64,000 nt of DNA from Bugulina stolonifera (taxonomy: Eukaryota; Bryozoa; Gymnolaemata; Cheilostomatida; Bugulidae): positions 186,001 through 250,000 of the forward strand of contig OW285190.1 in assembly GCA_935421135.1 (NCBI GenBank), read 5' to 3'. The translations under genes and the position numbers were made by a program. The stretch's first letter is position 1; each line of letters opens with the position of its first letter. The notes beneath the pieces were generated by a model that worked only from the letters and a program-made list of their open reading frames with translations, was not told the DNA's origin and did no database searches. Below are positions 40,417 to 55,020 of this stretch, in pieces.

Positions 40417-43400
40417 ATGCGTTCTATGCATAGAATACATACATGTAGATTGCATTCTATGCATTCTATGCATAGAATACATAGAAGACATCGGAGACAT
40501 AGAAGACATAGAATGCATCCTGTGCAATCTATGCACTCTATGCATAGAATACATATATTGCATTCTATGCATTCAATGCATAGAATACATAGAATACATT
40601 GAATACATAGAAGGCATTGTATGTAATCAATGTATTTTATGCATTCTATGCATAGAATACATAGATTTCATTCTATGCAGAGAATACATTGATCACATAG
40701 AATGCATTCTATGCACTCTATGCATTCCATGTAATCTATGCGTTCTATGCATAGAATACCTAGATTGCATTCTATGCATCGAATACATATAATACATATA
40801 TTGCATTTCATGCATAGAATACATAGAATACATAGATTGCACTCTATGCACTCTTTGCACTCTATGCATTCCATGTAATCTATGCATTCGGTGCATAGAA
40901 TACATTTCATGCATAGAATATCTTGATCACATAGAATGCATTCTATGCACTTGATGCATTCCATGTAATCTATGCGTTATATGCATAGAATACATAGATT
41001 GCATTCTATGCATTCTTCGCATTCCATGCAATCTATGCATTCTATGCATAAAATACATAGATTGCATTCTATGCATTCTATGCATAGAATACATATAATT
41101 CTATGTCTTCTATGTATGCTATGCATTCTATGCATAGAATACATAGTTTGCATTCTATGCATGCTATGCATAGAATACATATAATTCTATGTCTTCTATG
41201 TATTCTATGCATTCTATGCATAGAATACATAGATTGCATTCTATGCATAGAATACATTGAATACATAGAAGACATAGAAGACATAGAATGCATATAATGC
41301 ATTCCATGTAATCTATGCACTCTATGCATAGAATACATAGATTGCATTCTATGCATTCGGTGCATAGAATACATAGAATACATTAAATACATAGAAGGCA
41401 TTGTATGTAATCAATGTATTTTATGCATTCTATGCATAGAATACATAGATTGCATTCTATGCAGAGGATACATTGATCACATGGAATGCATTCTATGCAC
41501 TCTATGCATTCCATGTAATCTATGCGTTCTATGCATAGAATACCTAGATTGCATTCTATGCATTCTATGCATCGAATACATAGAAGACATCGGAGACATA
41601 GAAGACATAGAATGCATAGAATGCATTCCATGTGACCTATGCACTCTATGCATAGAATACATAGATTGCACTCTATGCACTCTTTGCACTCTATGCATTC
41701 CATGTAATCTATGCATTCGGTGCATAGAATACATTTCATGCATAGAATATCTTGATCACATAGAATGCATTCTATGCACTTGATGCATTCCATGTAATCT
41801 ATGCGTTATATGCATAGAATACATAGATTGCATTCTATGCATTCTTCGCATTCCATGCAATCTATGCATTCTATGCATAAAATACATAGATTGCATTCTA
41901 TGCATTCTATGCATAGAATACATATAATTCTATGTCTTCTATGTATGCTATGCATTCTATGCATAGAATACATAGTTTGCATTCTATGCATGCTATGCAT
42001 AGAATACATATAATTCTATGTCTTCTATGTATTCTATGCATTCTATGCATAGAATACATAGATTGCATTCTATGCATAGAATACATTGAATACATAGAAG
42101 ACATAGAAGACATAGAATGCATATAATGCATTCCATGTAATCTATGCACTCTATGCATAGAATACATAGATTGCATTCTATGCATTCGGTGCATAGAATA
42201 CATAGAATACATTAAATACATAGAAGGCATTGTATGTAATCAATGTATTTTATGCATTCTATGCATAGAATACATAGATTGCATTCTATGCAGAGGATAC
42301 ATTGATCACATGGAATGCATTCTATGCACTCTATGCATTCCATGTAATCTATGCGTTCTATGCATAGAATACCTAGATTGCATTCTATGCATTCTATGCA
42401 TCGAATACATAGAAGACATCGGAGACATAGAAGACATAGAATGCATTCTGTGCAATCTATGCACTCTATGCATAGAATACATATATTGCATTCTATGCAT
42501 TCGATGCATAGAATACATAGAATACATTGAATACATAGAAGGCATTGTATGTAATCAATGTATTTTATGCATTCTATGCATAGAATACATAGATTTCATT
42601 CTATGCAGAGAATACATTGATCACATAGAATGCATTCTATGCACTCTATGCATTCCATGTAATCTATGCGTTCTATGCATAGAATACCTAGATTGCATTC
42701 TATGCATCGAATACATATAATACATATATTCCATTTCATGCATAGAATACATAGAATACATAGATTGCACTCTATGCACTCTTTGCACTCTATGCATTCC
42801 ATGTAATCTATGCATTCGGTGCATAGAATACATTTCATGCATAGAATGCATAGAATATCTTGATCACATAGAATGCATTCTATGCACTTGATGCATTCCA
42901 TGTAATCTATGCGTTATATGCATAGAATACATAGATTGCATTCTATGCATTCTTCGCATTCCATGCAATCTATGCATTCTATGCATAAAATACATAGATT
43001 GCATTCTATGCATTCTATGCATAGAATACATATAATTCTATGTCTTCTATGTATGCTATGCATTCTATGCATAGAATACATAGATTGCATTCTATGCATG
43101 CTATGCATAGAATACATATAATTCTATGTCTTCTATGTATTCTATGCATTCTATGCATAGAATACATAGATTGCATTCTATGCATTCTATGCATAGAATA
43201 CATTGAATACATAGAAGACATAGAAGACATAGAATGCATATAATGCATTCCATGTAATCTATGCACTCTATGCATAGAATACATAGATTGCATTCTATGC
43301 ATTCGGTGCATAGAATACATAGAATACATTAAATACATAGAAGGCATTGTATGTAATCAATGTATTTTATGCATTCTATGCATAGAATACATAGATTGCA

Positions 43401-44530
43401 TTCTATGCAGAGGATACATTGATCACATGGAATGCATTCTATGCACTCTATGCATTCCATGTAATCTATGCGTTCTATGCATAGAATACCTAGATTGCAT
43501 TCTATGCATTCTATGCATAGAATACATATAATTCTATGTCTTCTATGTATTCTATGCATTCCATGCATAGAATACATAGAATACATAGATTGCACTCTAT
43601 GCACTCTATGCACTCCATGTAATCTATGCATTCAATGTATTCTATGCATTCGGTGCATAGAATACATTTTATGCATTGAATGCATAGAATACATTGATCA
43701 CATAGAATGCATTCTATGCACTCTATGCATTCCATGTAACCTATGCACTCTATGCATAGAATACATAGATTGCATTCTATGCATTCGGTGCATAGAGTAC
43801 ATAGAATACATTGAATACATAGAAGGCATTGTATGTAATCAATGTATTTTATGCATTCTATGCATAGAATACATAGATTGCATTCTATGCAGAGGATACA
43901 TTGATCACATAGATTGCATTCTATGCACTCTATGCATTCCATGTAATCCATGCATTTTATGTATTCTATGTATTCTATGCATTCTATGCATTCGATGCAT
44001 AGAATACATTTTATGCATAGAATGCATAGAATACATTGATCAAATAGAATGCATTCTATACACTCTATACATTCCATGTAATCTATGCATTCTATGCATA
44101 GAATACATAGGTTGCATTCTATGCATTCTATGCATAGAATACATTGAATACATAGAAGACATAGAAGACATAGAATGCATAGAATGCATTCCATGTAACC
44201 TATGCACTCTATGCATAGAATACATAGATTGCATTCTATGCATTCGGTGCATAGAATGCATAGAATACATTGATCACATAGAATGCATTCTATGCACTCT
44301 ATGCATTCTATGCATCGAATACATATAATTCCATGTCTTCTATGTCTTCTATGTATTCTATGCATTCCATGCATAGAATACATAGAATACATAGATTGCA
44401 CTCTATGCACTCTATGCATTCCATGTAATCTATGCATTCGGTGCATAGAATACATTTTATGCATAGAATGCATAGAATACATTGATCACATAGAATGCAT
44501 TCTATGCACTCCATGCATTCCATGTAATCT
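40417..44530. repeat. Zone 4 HOR copy R2 (4,114 bp)
   Basis: Landmark spacing is 829 and 1,108 bp before a long 2,186-bp gap. The 829-bp sub-unit is a 1,108-bp sub-unit lacking exactly 279 bp (31 words). The join is visible at about 41,600-41,680, where the AAGACATCGG block runs directly into the GTGACC block. Confidence 0.85.
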
Positions 44531-47324
44531 ATGCGTTCTATGCATAGAATACATACATGTAGATTGCATTCTATGCATTCTATGCATAGAATACATAGAA
44601 GACATCGGAGACATAGAAGACATAGAATGCATTCTGTGCAATCTATGCACTCTATGCATAGAATACATATATTGCATTCTATGCATTCAATGCATAGAAT
44701 ACATAGAATACATTGAATACATAGAAGGCATTGTATGTAATCAATGTATTTTATGCATTCTATGCATAGAATACATAGATTTCATTCTATGCAGACAATA
44801 CATTGATCACATAGAATGCATTCTATGCACTCTATGCATTCCATGTAATCTATGCGTTCTATGCATAGAATACCTAGATTGCATTCTATGCATCGAATAC
44901 ATATAATACATATATTGCATTTCATGCATAGAATACATAGAATACATAGATTGCACTCTATGCACTCTTTGCACTCTATGCATTCCATGTAATCTATGCA
45001 TTCGGTGCATAGAATACATTTCATGCATAGAATGCATAGAATATCTTGATCACATAGAATGCATTCTATGCACTTGATGCATTCCATGTAATCTATGCGT
45101 TATATGCATAGAATACATAGATTGCATTCTATGCATTCTTCGCATTCCATGCAATCTATGCATTCTATGCATAAAATACATAGATTGCATTCTATGCATT
45201 CTATGCATAGAATACATATAATTCTATGTCTTCTATGTATGCTATGCATTCTATGCATAGAATACATAGTTTGCATTCTATGCATGCTATGCATAGAATA
45301 CATATAATTCTATGTCTTCTATGTATTCTATGCATTCTATGCATAGAATACATAGATTGCATTCTATGCATAGAATACATTGAATACATAGAAGACATAG
45401 AAGACATAGAATGCATATAATGCATTCCATGTAATCTATGCACTCTATGCATAGAATACATAGATTGCATTCTATGCATTCGGTGCATAGAATACATAGA
45501 ATACATTAAATACATAGAAGGCATTGTATGTAATCAATGTATTTTATGCATTCTATGCATAGAATACATAGATTGCATTCTATGCAGAGGATACATTGAT
45601 CACATGGAATGCATTCTATGCACTCTATGCATTCCATGTAATCTATGCGTTCTATGCATAGAATACCTAGATTGCATTCTATGCATTCTATGTATAGAAT
45701 ACATATAATTCTATGTCTTCTATGTATTCTATGCATTCCATGCATAGAATACATAGAATACATAGATTGCACTCTATGCACTCTATGCACTCCATGTAAT
45801 CTATGCATTCAATGTATTCTATGCATTCGGTGCATAGAATACATTTTATGCATTGAATGCATAGAATACATTGATCACATAGAATGCATTCTATGCACTC
45901 TATGCATTCCATGTAATCTATGCGTTCTATGCATAGAATACATAGATTGCATTCTATGCATTCTATGCATAGAACACATAGAAGACATCGAAGACATAGA
46001 ACGCATTCTGTGCAATCTATGCACTCTATGCATAGAATACATAGATTGCATTCTATGCATTCTATGCATCGAACACATATAATACATATATTGCATTCTA
46101 TGCATAGAATATCTTGATCACATAGAATGCATTTTATGCACTTGATGCATTCCATGTAATCTATGCGTTATATGCATAGAATACATAGATTGCATTCTAT
46201 GCATTCTTCGCATTCCATGCAATCTATGCATTCTATGCATAAAATACATAGATTGCATTCTATGCATTCTATGCATAGAATACATATAATTCTATGTCTT
46301 CTATGTATGCTATGCATTCTATGCATAGAATACATAGATTGCATTCTATGCATTCTATGCATAGAATACATTGAATACATAGATTGCACTCTATGCACTC
46401 TATGCACTCCATGTAATCTATGCATTCAATGTATTCTATGCATTCGGTGCATAGAATACATTTTATGCATTGAATGCATAGAATACATTGATCACATAGA
46501 ATGCATTCTATGCACTCTATGCATTCCATGTAACCTATGCACTCTATGCATAGAATACATAGATTGCATTGTATGCATTCGGTGCAAAGAGTACATAGAA
46601 TACATTGAATACATAGAAGGCATTGTATGTAATCAATGTATTTTATGCATTCTATGCATAGAATACATAGATTGCATTCTATGCAGAGGATACATTGATC
46701 ACATAGATTGCATTCTATGCACTCTATGCATTCCATGTAATCCATGCATTTTATGTATTCTATGTATTCTATGCATTCTATGCATTCGATGCATAGAATA
46801 CATTTTATGCATAGAATGCATAGAATACATTGATCAAATAGAATGCATTCTATACACTCTATACATTCCATGTAATCTATGCATTCTATGCATAGAATAC
46901 ATAGATTGCATTCTATGCATTCTATGCATAGTATACATTGAATACATAGAAGACATAGAAGACATAGAATGCATAGAATGCATTCCATGTAACCTATGCA
47001 CTCTATGCATAGAATACATAGATTGCATTCTATGCATTCGGTGCATAGAATGCATAGAATACATTGATCACATAGAATGCATTCTATGCACTCTATGCAT
47101 TCTATGCATCGAATACATATAATTCCATGTCTTCTATGTCTTCTATGTATTCTATGCATTCCATGCATAGAATACATAGAATACATAGATTGCACTCTAT
47201 GCACTCTATGCATTCCATGTAATCTATGCATTCGGTGCATAGAATACATTTTATGCATAGAATGCATAGAATACATTGATCACATAGAATGCATTCTATG
47301 CACTCCATGCATTCCATGTAATCT
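44531..47324. repeat. Zone 4 HOR copy R3 (2,794 bp)
   Basis: Bounded by TACATG insertions at 44,554 and 47,348. It holds the 1,068-bp sub-unit but lacks a 1,108-bp sub-unit, so it is a shortened form. The length equals that of R6, suggesting that R3 and R6 are copies of one deleted template. A private AGACAATAC variant lies near 44,795. Confidence 0.85.
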
Positions 47325-50300
47325 ATGCGTTCTATGCATAGAATACATACATGTAGATTGCATTCTATGCATTCTATGCATAGAATACATAGAAGACATC
47401 GGAGACATAGAAGACATAGAATGCATTCTGTGCAATCTATGCACTCTATGCATAGAATACATATATTGCATTCTATGCATTCAATGCATAGAATACATAG
47501 AATACATTGAATACATAGAAGGCATTGTATGTAATCAATGTATTTTATGCATTCTATGCATAGAATACATAGATTTCATTCTATGCAGAGAATACATTGA
47601 TCACATAGAATGCATTCTATGCACTCTATGCATTCCATGTAATCTATGCGTTCTATGCATAGAATACCTAGATTGCATTCTATGCATCGAATACATATAA
47701 TACATATATTGCATTTCATGCATAGAATACATAGAATACATAGATTGCACTCTATGCACTCTTTGCACTCTATGCATTCCATGTAATCTATGCATTCGGT
47801 GCATAGAATACATTTCATGCATAGAATATCTTGATCACATAGAATGCATTCTATGCACTTGATGCATTCCATGTAATCTATGCGTTATATGCATAGAATA
47901 CATAGATTGCATTCTATGCATTCTTCGCATTCCATGCAATCTATGCATTCTATGCATAAAATACATAGATTGCATTCTATGCATTCTATGCATAGAATAC
48001 ATATAATTCTATGTCTTCTATGTATGCTATGCATTCTATGCATAGAATACATAGTTTGCATTCTATGCATGCTATGCATAGAATACATATAATTCTATGT
48101 CTTCTATGTATTCTATGCATTCTATGCATAGAATACATAGATTGCATTCTATGCATAGAATACATTGAATACATAGAAGACATAGAAGACATAGAATGCA
48201 TATAATGCATTCCATGTAATCTATGCACTCTATGCATAGAATACATAGATTGCATTCTATGCATTCGGTGCATAGAATACATAGAATACATTAAATACAT
48301 AGAAGGCATTGTATGTAATCAATGTATTTTATGCATTCTATGCATAGAATACATAGATTGCATTCTATGCAGAGGATACATTGATCACATGGAATGCATT
48401 CTATGCACTCTATGCATTCCATGTAATCTATGCGTTCTATGCATAGAATACCTAGATTGCATTCTATGCATTCTATGCATCGAATACATAGAAGACATCG
48501 GAGACATAGAAGACATAGAATGCATTCTGTGCAATCTATGCACTCTATGCATAGAATACATATATTGCATTCTATGCATTCGATGCATAGAATACATAGA
48601 ATACATTGAATACATAGAAGGCATTGTATGTAATCAATGTATTTTATGCATTCTATGCATAGAATACATAGATTTCATTCTATGCAGAGAATACATTGAT
48701 CACATAGAATGCATTCTATGCACTCTATGCATTCCATGTAATCTATGCGTTCTATGCATAGAATACCTAGATTGCATTCTATGCATCGAATACATATAAT
48801 ACATATATTCCATTTCATGCATAGAATACATAGAATACATAGATTGCACTCTATGCACTCTTTGCACTCTATGCATTCCATGTAATCTATGCATTCGGTG
48901 CATAGAATACATTTCATGCATAGAATGCATAGAATATCTTGATCACATAGAATGCATTCTATGCACTTGATGCATTCCATGTAATCTATGCGTTATATGC
49001 ATAGAATACATAGATTGCATTCTATGCATTCTTCGCATTCCATGCAATCTATGCATTCTATGCATAAAATACATAGATTGCATTCTATGCATTCTATGCA
49101 TAGAATACATATAATTCTATGTCTTCTATGTATGCTATGCATTCTATGCATAGAATACATAGTTTGCATTCTATGCATGCTATGCATAGAATACATATAA
49201 TTCTATGTCTTCTATGTATTCTATGCATTCTATGCATAGAATACATAGATTGCATTCTATGCATAGAATACATTGAATACATAGAAGACATAGAAGACAT
49301 AGAATGCATATAATGCATTCCATGTAATCTATGCACTCTATGCATAGAATACATAGATTGCATTCTATGCATTCGGTGCATAGAATACATAGAATACATT
49401 AAATACATAGAAGGCATTGTATGTAATCAATGTATTTTATGCATTCTATGCATAGAATACATAGATTGCATTCTATGCAGAGGATACATTGATCACATGG
49501 AATGCATTCTATGCACTCTATGCATTCCATGTAATCTATGCGTTCTATGCATAGAATACCTAGATTGCATTCTATGCATTCTATGTATAGAATACATATA
49601 ATTCTATGTCTTCTATGTATTCTATGCATTCCATGCATAGAATACATAGAATACATAGATTGCACTCTATGCACTCTATGCACTCCATGTAATCTATGCA
49701 TTCAATGTATTCTATGCATTCGGTGCATAGAATACATTTTATGCATTGAATGCATAGAATACATTGATCACATAGAATGCATTCTATGCACTCTATGCAT
49801 TCCATGTAATCTATGCGTTCTATGCATAGAATACATAGATTGCATTCTATGCATTCTATGCATAGAACACATAGAAGACATCGAAGACATAGAACGCATT
49901 CTGTGCAATCTATGCACTCTATGCATAGAATACATAGATTGCATTCTATGCATTCTATGCATCGAACACATATAATACATATATTGCATTCTATGCATAG
50001 AATATCTTGATCACATAGAATGCATTTTATGCACTTGATGCATTCCATGTAATCTATGCGTTATATGCATAGAATACATAGATTGCATTCTATGCATTCT
50101 TCGCATTCCATGCAATCTATGCATTCTATGCATAAAATACATAGATTGCATTCTATGCATTCTATGCATAGAATACATATAATTCTATGTCTTCTATGTA
50201 TGCTATGCATTCTATGCATAGAATACATAGATTGCATTCTATGCATTCTATGCATAGAATACATTGAATACATAGATTGCACTCTATGCACTCTATGCAC

Positions 50301-52109
50301 TCCATGTAATCTATGCATTCAATGTATTTTATGCATTCTATGCATAGAATACATAGATTGCATTCTATGCAGAGGATACATTGATCACATGGAATGCATT
50401 CTATGCACTCTATGCATTCCATGTAATCTATGCGTTCTATGCATAGAATACCTAGATTGCATTCTATGCATTCTATGTATAGAATACATATAATTCTATG
50501 TCTTCTATGTATTCTATGCATTCCATGCATAGAATACATAGAATACATAGATTGCACTCTATGCACTCTATGCACTCCATGTAATCTATGCATTCAATGT
50601 ATTCTATGCATTCGGTGCATAGAATACATTTTATGCATTGAATGCATAGAATACATTGATCACATAGAATGCATTCTATGCACTCTATGCATTCCATGTA
50701 ATCTATGCGTTCTATGCATAGAATACATAGATTGCATTCTATGCATTCTATGCATAGAACACATAGAAGACATCGAAGACATAGAACGCATTCTGTGCAA
50801 TCTATGCACTCTATGCATAGAATACATAGATTGCATTCTATGCATTCTATGCATCGAACACATATAATACATATATTGCATTCTATGCATAGAATATCTT
50901 GATCACATAGAATGCATTTTATGCACTTGATGCATTCCATGTAATCTATGCGTTATATGCATAGAATACATAGATTGCATTCTATGCATTCTTCGCATTC
51001 CATGCAATCTATGCATTCTATGCATAAAATACATAGATTGCATTCTATGCATTCTATGCATAGAATACATATAATTCTATGTCTTCTATGTATGCTATGC
51101 ATTCTATGCATAGAATACATAGATTGCATTCTATGCATTCTATGCATAGAATACATTGAATACATAGATTGCACTCTATGCACTCTATGCACTCCATGTA
51201 ATCTATGCATTCAATGTATTCTATGCATTCGGTGCATAGAATACATTTTATGCATTGAATGCATAGAATACATTGATCACATAGAATGCATTCTATGCAC
51301 TCTATGCATTCCATGTAACCTATGCACTCTATGCATAGAATACATAGATTGCATTGTATGCATTCGGTGCAAAGAGTACATAGAATACATTGAATACATA
51401 GAAGGCATTGTATGTAATCAATGTATTTTATGCATTCTATGCATAGAATACATAGATTGCATTCTATGCAGAGGATACATTGATCACATAGATTGCATTC
51501 TATGCACTCTATGCATTCCATGTAATCCATGCATTTTATGTATTCTATGTATTCTATGCATTCTATGCATTCGATGCATAGAATACATTTTATGCATAGA
51601 ATGCATAGAATACATTGATCAAATAGAATGCATTCTATACACTCTATACATTCCATGTAATCTATGCATTCTATGCATAGAATACATAGGTTGCATTCTA
51701 TGCATTCTATGCATAGAATACATTGAATACATAGAAGACATAGAAGACATAGAATGCATAGAATGCATTCCATGTAACCTATGCACTCTATGCATAGAAT
51801 ACATAGATTGCATTCTATGCATTCGGTGCATAGAATGCATAGAATACATTGATCACATAGAATGCATTCTATGCACTCTATGCATTCTATGCATCGAATA
51901 CATATAATTCCATGTCTTCTATGTCTTCTATGTATTCTATGCATTCCATGCATAGAATACATAGAATACATAGATTGCACTCTATGCACTCTATGCATTC
52001 CATGTAATCTATGCATTCGGTGCATAGAATACATTTTATGCATAGAATGCATAGAATACATTGATCACATAGAATGCATTCTATGCACTCCATGCATTCC
52101 ATGTAATCT
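47325..52109. repeat. Zone 4 HOR copy R4 (4,785 bp, with an 892-bp extra segment)
   Basis: The length is exactly 3,893 + 892. The 892-bp excess is a tandem duplication: landmarks at 49,581 and 50,056 recur at 50,473 and 50,948. The duplication is 1 modulo 9, explained by the two TATAA words it contains. It is seen nowhere else in the window, so it is a private and probably recent event. Confidence 0.88.
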
Positions 52110-55020
52110 ATGCGTTCTATGCATAGAATACATACATGTAGATTGCATTCTATGCATTCTATGCATAGAATACATAGAAGACATCGGAGACATAGAAGAC
52201 ATAGAATGCATCCTGTGCAATCTATGCACTCTATGCATAGAATACATATATTGCATTCTATGCATTCAATGCATAGAATACATAGAATACATTGAATACA
52301 TAGAAGGCATTGTATGTAATCAATGTATTTTATGCATTCTATGCATAGAATACATAGATTTCATTCTATGCAGAGAATACATTGATCACATAGAATGCAT
52401 TCTATGCACTCTATGCATTCCATGTAATCTATGCGTTCTATGCATAGAATACCTAGATTGCATTCTATGCATCGAATACATATAATACATATATTGCATT
52501 TCATGCATAGAATACATAGAATACATAGATTGCACTCTATGCACTCTTTGCACTCTATGCATTCCATGTAATCTATGCATTCGGTGCATAGAATACATTT
52601 CATGCATAGAATATCTTGATCACATAGAATGCATTCTATGCACTTGATGCATTCCATGTAATCTATGCGTTATATGCATAGAATACATAGATTGCATTCT
52701 ATGCATTCTTCGCATTCCATGCAATCTATGCATTCTATGCATAAAATACATAGATTGCATTCTATGCATTCTATGCATAGAATACATATAATTCTATGTC
52801 TTCTATGTATGCTATGCATTCTATGCATAGAATACATAGTTTGCATTCTATGCATGCTATGCATAGAATACATATAATTCTATGTCTTCTATGTATTCTA
52901 TGCATTCTATGCATAGAATACATAGATTGCATTCTATGCATAGAATACATTGAATACATAGAAGACATAGAAGACATAGAATGCATATAATGCATTCCAT
53001 GTAATCTATGCACTCTATGCATAGAATACATAGATTGCATTCTATGCATTCGGTGCATAGAATACATAGAATACATTAAATACATAGAAGGCATTGTATG
53101 TAATCAATGTATTTTATGCATTCTATGCATAGAATACATAGATTGCATTCTATGCAGAGGATACATTGATCACATGGAATGCATTCTATGCACTCTATGC
53201 ATTCCATGTAATCTATGCGTTCTATGCATAGAATACCTAGATTGCATTCTATGCATTCTATGCATCGAATACATAGAAGACATCGGAGACATAGAAGACA
53301 TAGAATGCATTCTGTGCAATCTATGCACTCTATGCATAGAATACATATATTGCATTCTATGCATTCGATGCATAGAATACATAGAATACATTGAATACAT
53401 AGAAGGCATTGTATGTAATCAATGTATTTTATGCATTCTATGCATAGAATACATAGATTTCATTCTATGCAGAGAATACATTGATCACATAGAATGCATT
53501 CTATGCACTCTATGCATTCCATGTAATCTATGCGTTCTATGCATAGAATACCTAGATTGCATTCTATGCATCGAATACATATAATACATATATTCCATTT
53601 CATGCATAGAATACATAGAATACATAGATTGCACTCTATGCACTCTTTGCACTCTATGCATTCCATGTAATCTATGCATTCGGTGCATAGAATACATTTC
53701 ATGCATAGAATGCATAGAATATCTTGATCACATAGAATGCATTCTATGCACTTGATGCATTCCATGTAATCTATGCGTTATATGCATAGAATACATAGAT
53801 TGCATTCTATGCATTCTTCGCATTCCATGCAATCTATGCATTCTATGCATAAAATACATAGATTGCATTCTATGCATTCTATGCATAGAATACATATAAT
53901 TCTATGTCTTCTATGTATGCTATGCATTCTATGCATAGAATACATAGATTGCATTCTATGCATGCTATGCATAGAATACATATAATTCTATGTCTTCTAT
54001 GTATTCTATGCATTCTATGCATAGAATACATAGATTGCATTCTATGCATTCTATGCATAGAATACATTGAATACATAGATTGCACTCTATGCACTCTATG
54101 CACTCCATGTAATCTATGCATTCAATGTATTCTATGCATTCGGTGCATAGAATACATTTTATGCATTGAATGCATAGAATACATTGATCACATAGAATGC
54201 ATTCTATGCACTCTATGCATTCCATGTAACCTATGCACTCTATGCATAGAATACATAGATTGCATTCTATGCATTCGGTGCATAGAGTACATAGAATACA
54301 TTGAATACATAGAAGGCATTGTATGTAATCAATGTATTTTATGCATTCTATGCATAGAATACATAGATTGCATTCTATGCAGAGGATACATTGATCACAT
54401 AGATTGCATTCTATGCACTCTATGCATTCCATGTAATCCATGCATTTTATGTATTCTATGTATTCTATGCATTCTATGCATTCGATGCATAGAATACATT
54501 TTATGCATAGAATGCATAGAATACATTGATCAAATAGAATGCATTCTATACACTCTATACATTCCATGTAATCTATGCATTCTATGCATAGAATACATAG
54601 GTTGCATTCTATGCATTCTATGCATAGAATACATTGAATACATAGAAGACATAGAAGACATAGAATGCATAGAATGCATTCCATGTAACCTATGCACTCT
54701 ATGCATAGAATACATAGATTGCATTCTATGCATTCGGTGCATAAAATGCATAGAATACATTGATCACATAGAATGCATTCTATGCACTCTATGCATTCTA
54801 TGCATCGAATACATATAATTCCATGTCTTCTATGTCTTCTATGTATTCTATGCATTCCATGCATAGAATACATAGAATACATAGATTGCACTCTATGCAC
54901 TCTATGCATTCCATGTAATCTATGCATTCGGTGCATAGAATACATTTTATGCATAGAATGCATAGAATACATTGATCACATAGAATGCATTCTATGCACT
55001 CCATGCATTCCATGTAATCT
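52110..55020. repeat. Zone 4 HOR copy R5 (2,911 bp)
   Basis: Bounded by TACATG insertions at 52,133 and 55,044. It is 117 bp (13 words) longer than R3 and R6. It includes one 1,108-bp sub-unit (52,665 to 53,773). A private GCATAAAATGC variant lies near 54,742. Confidence 0.85.
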
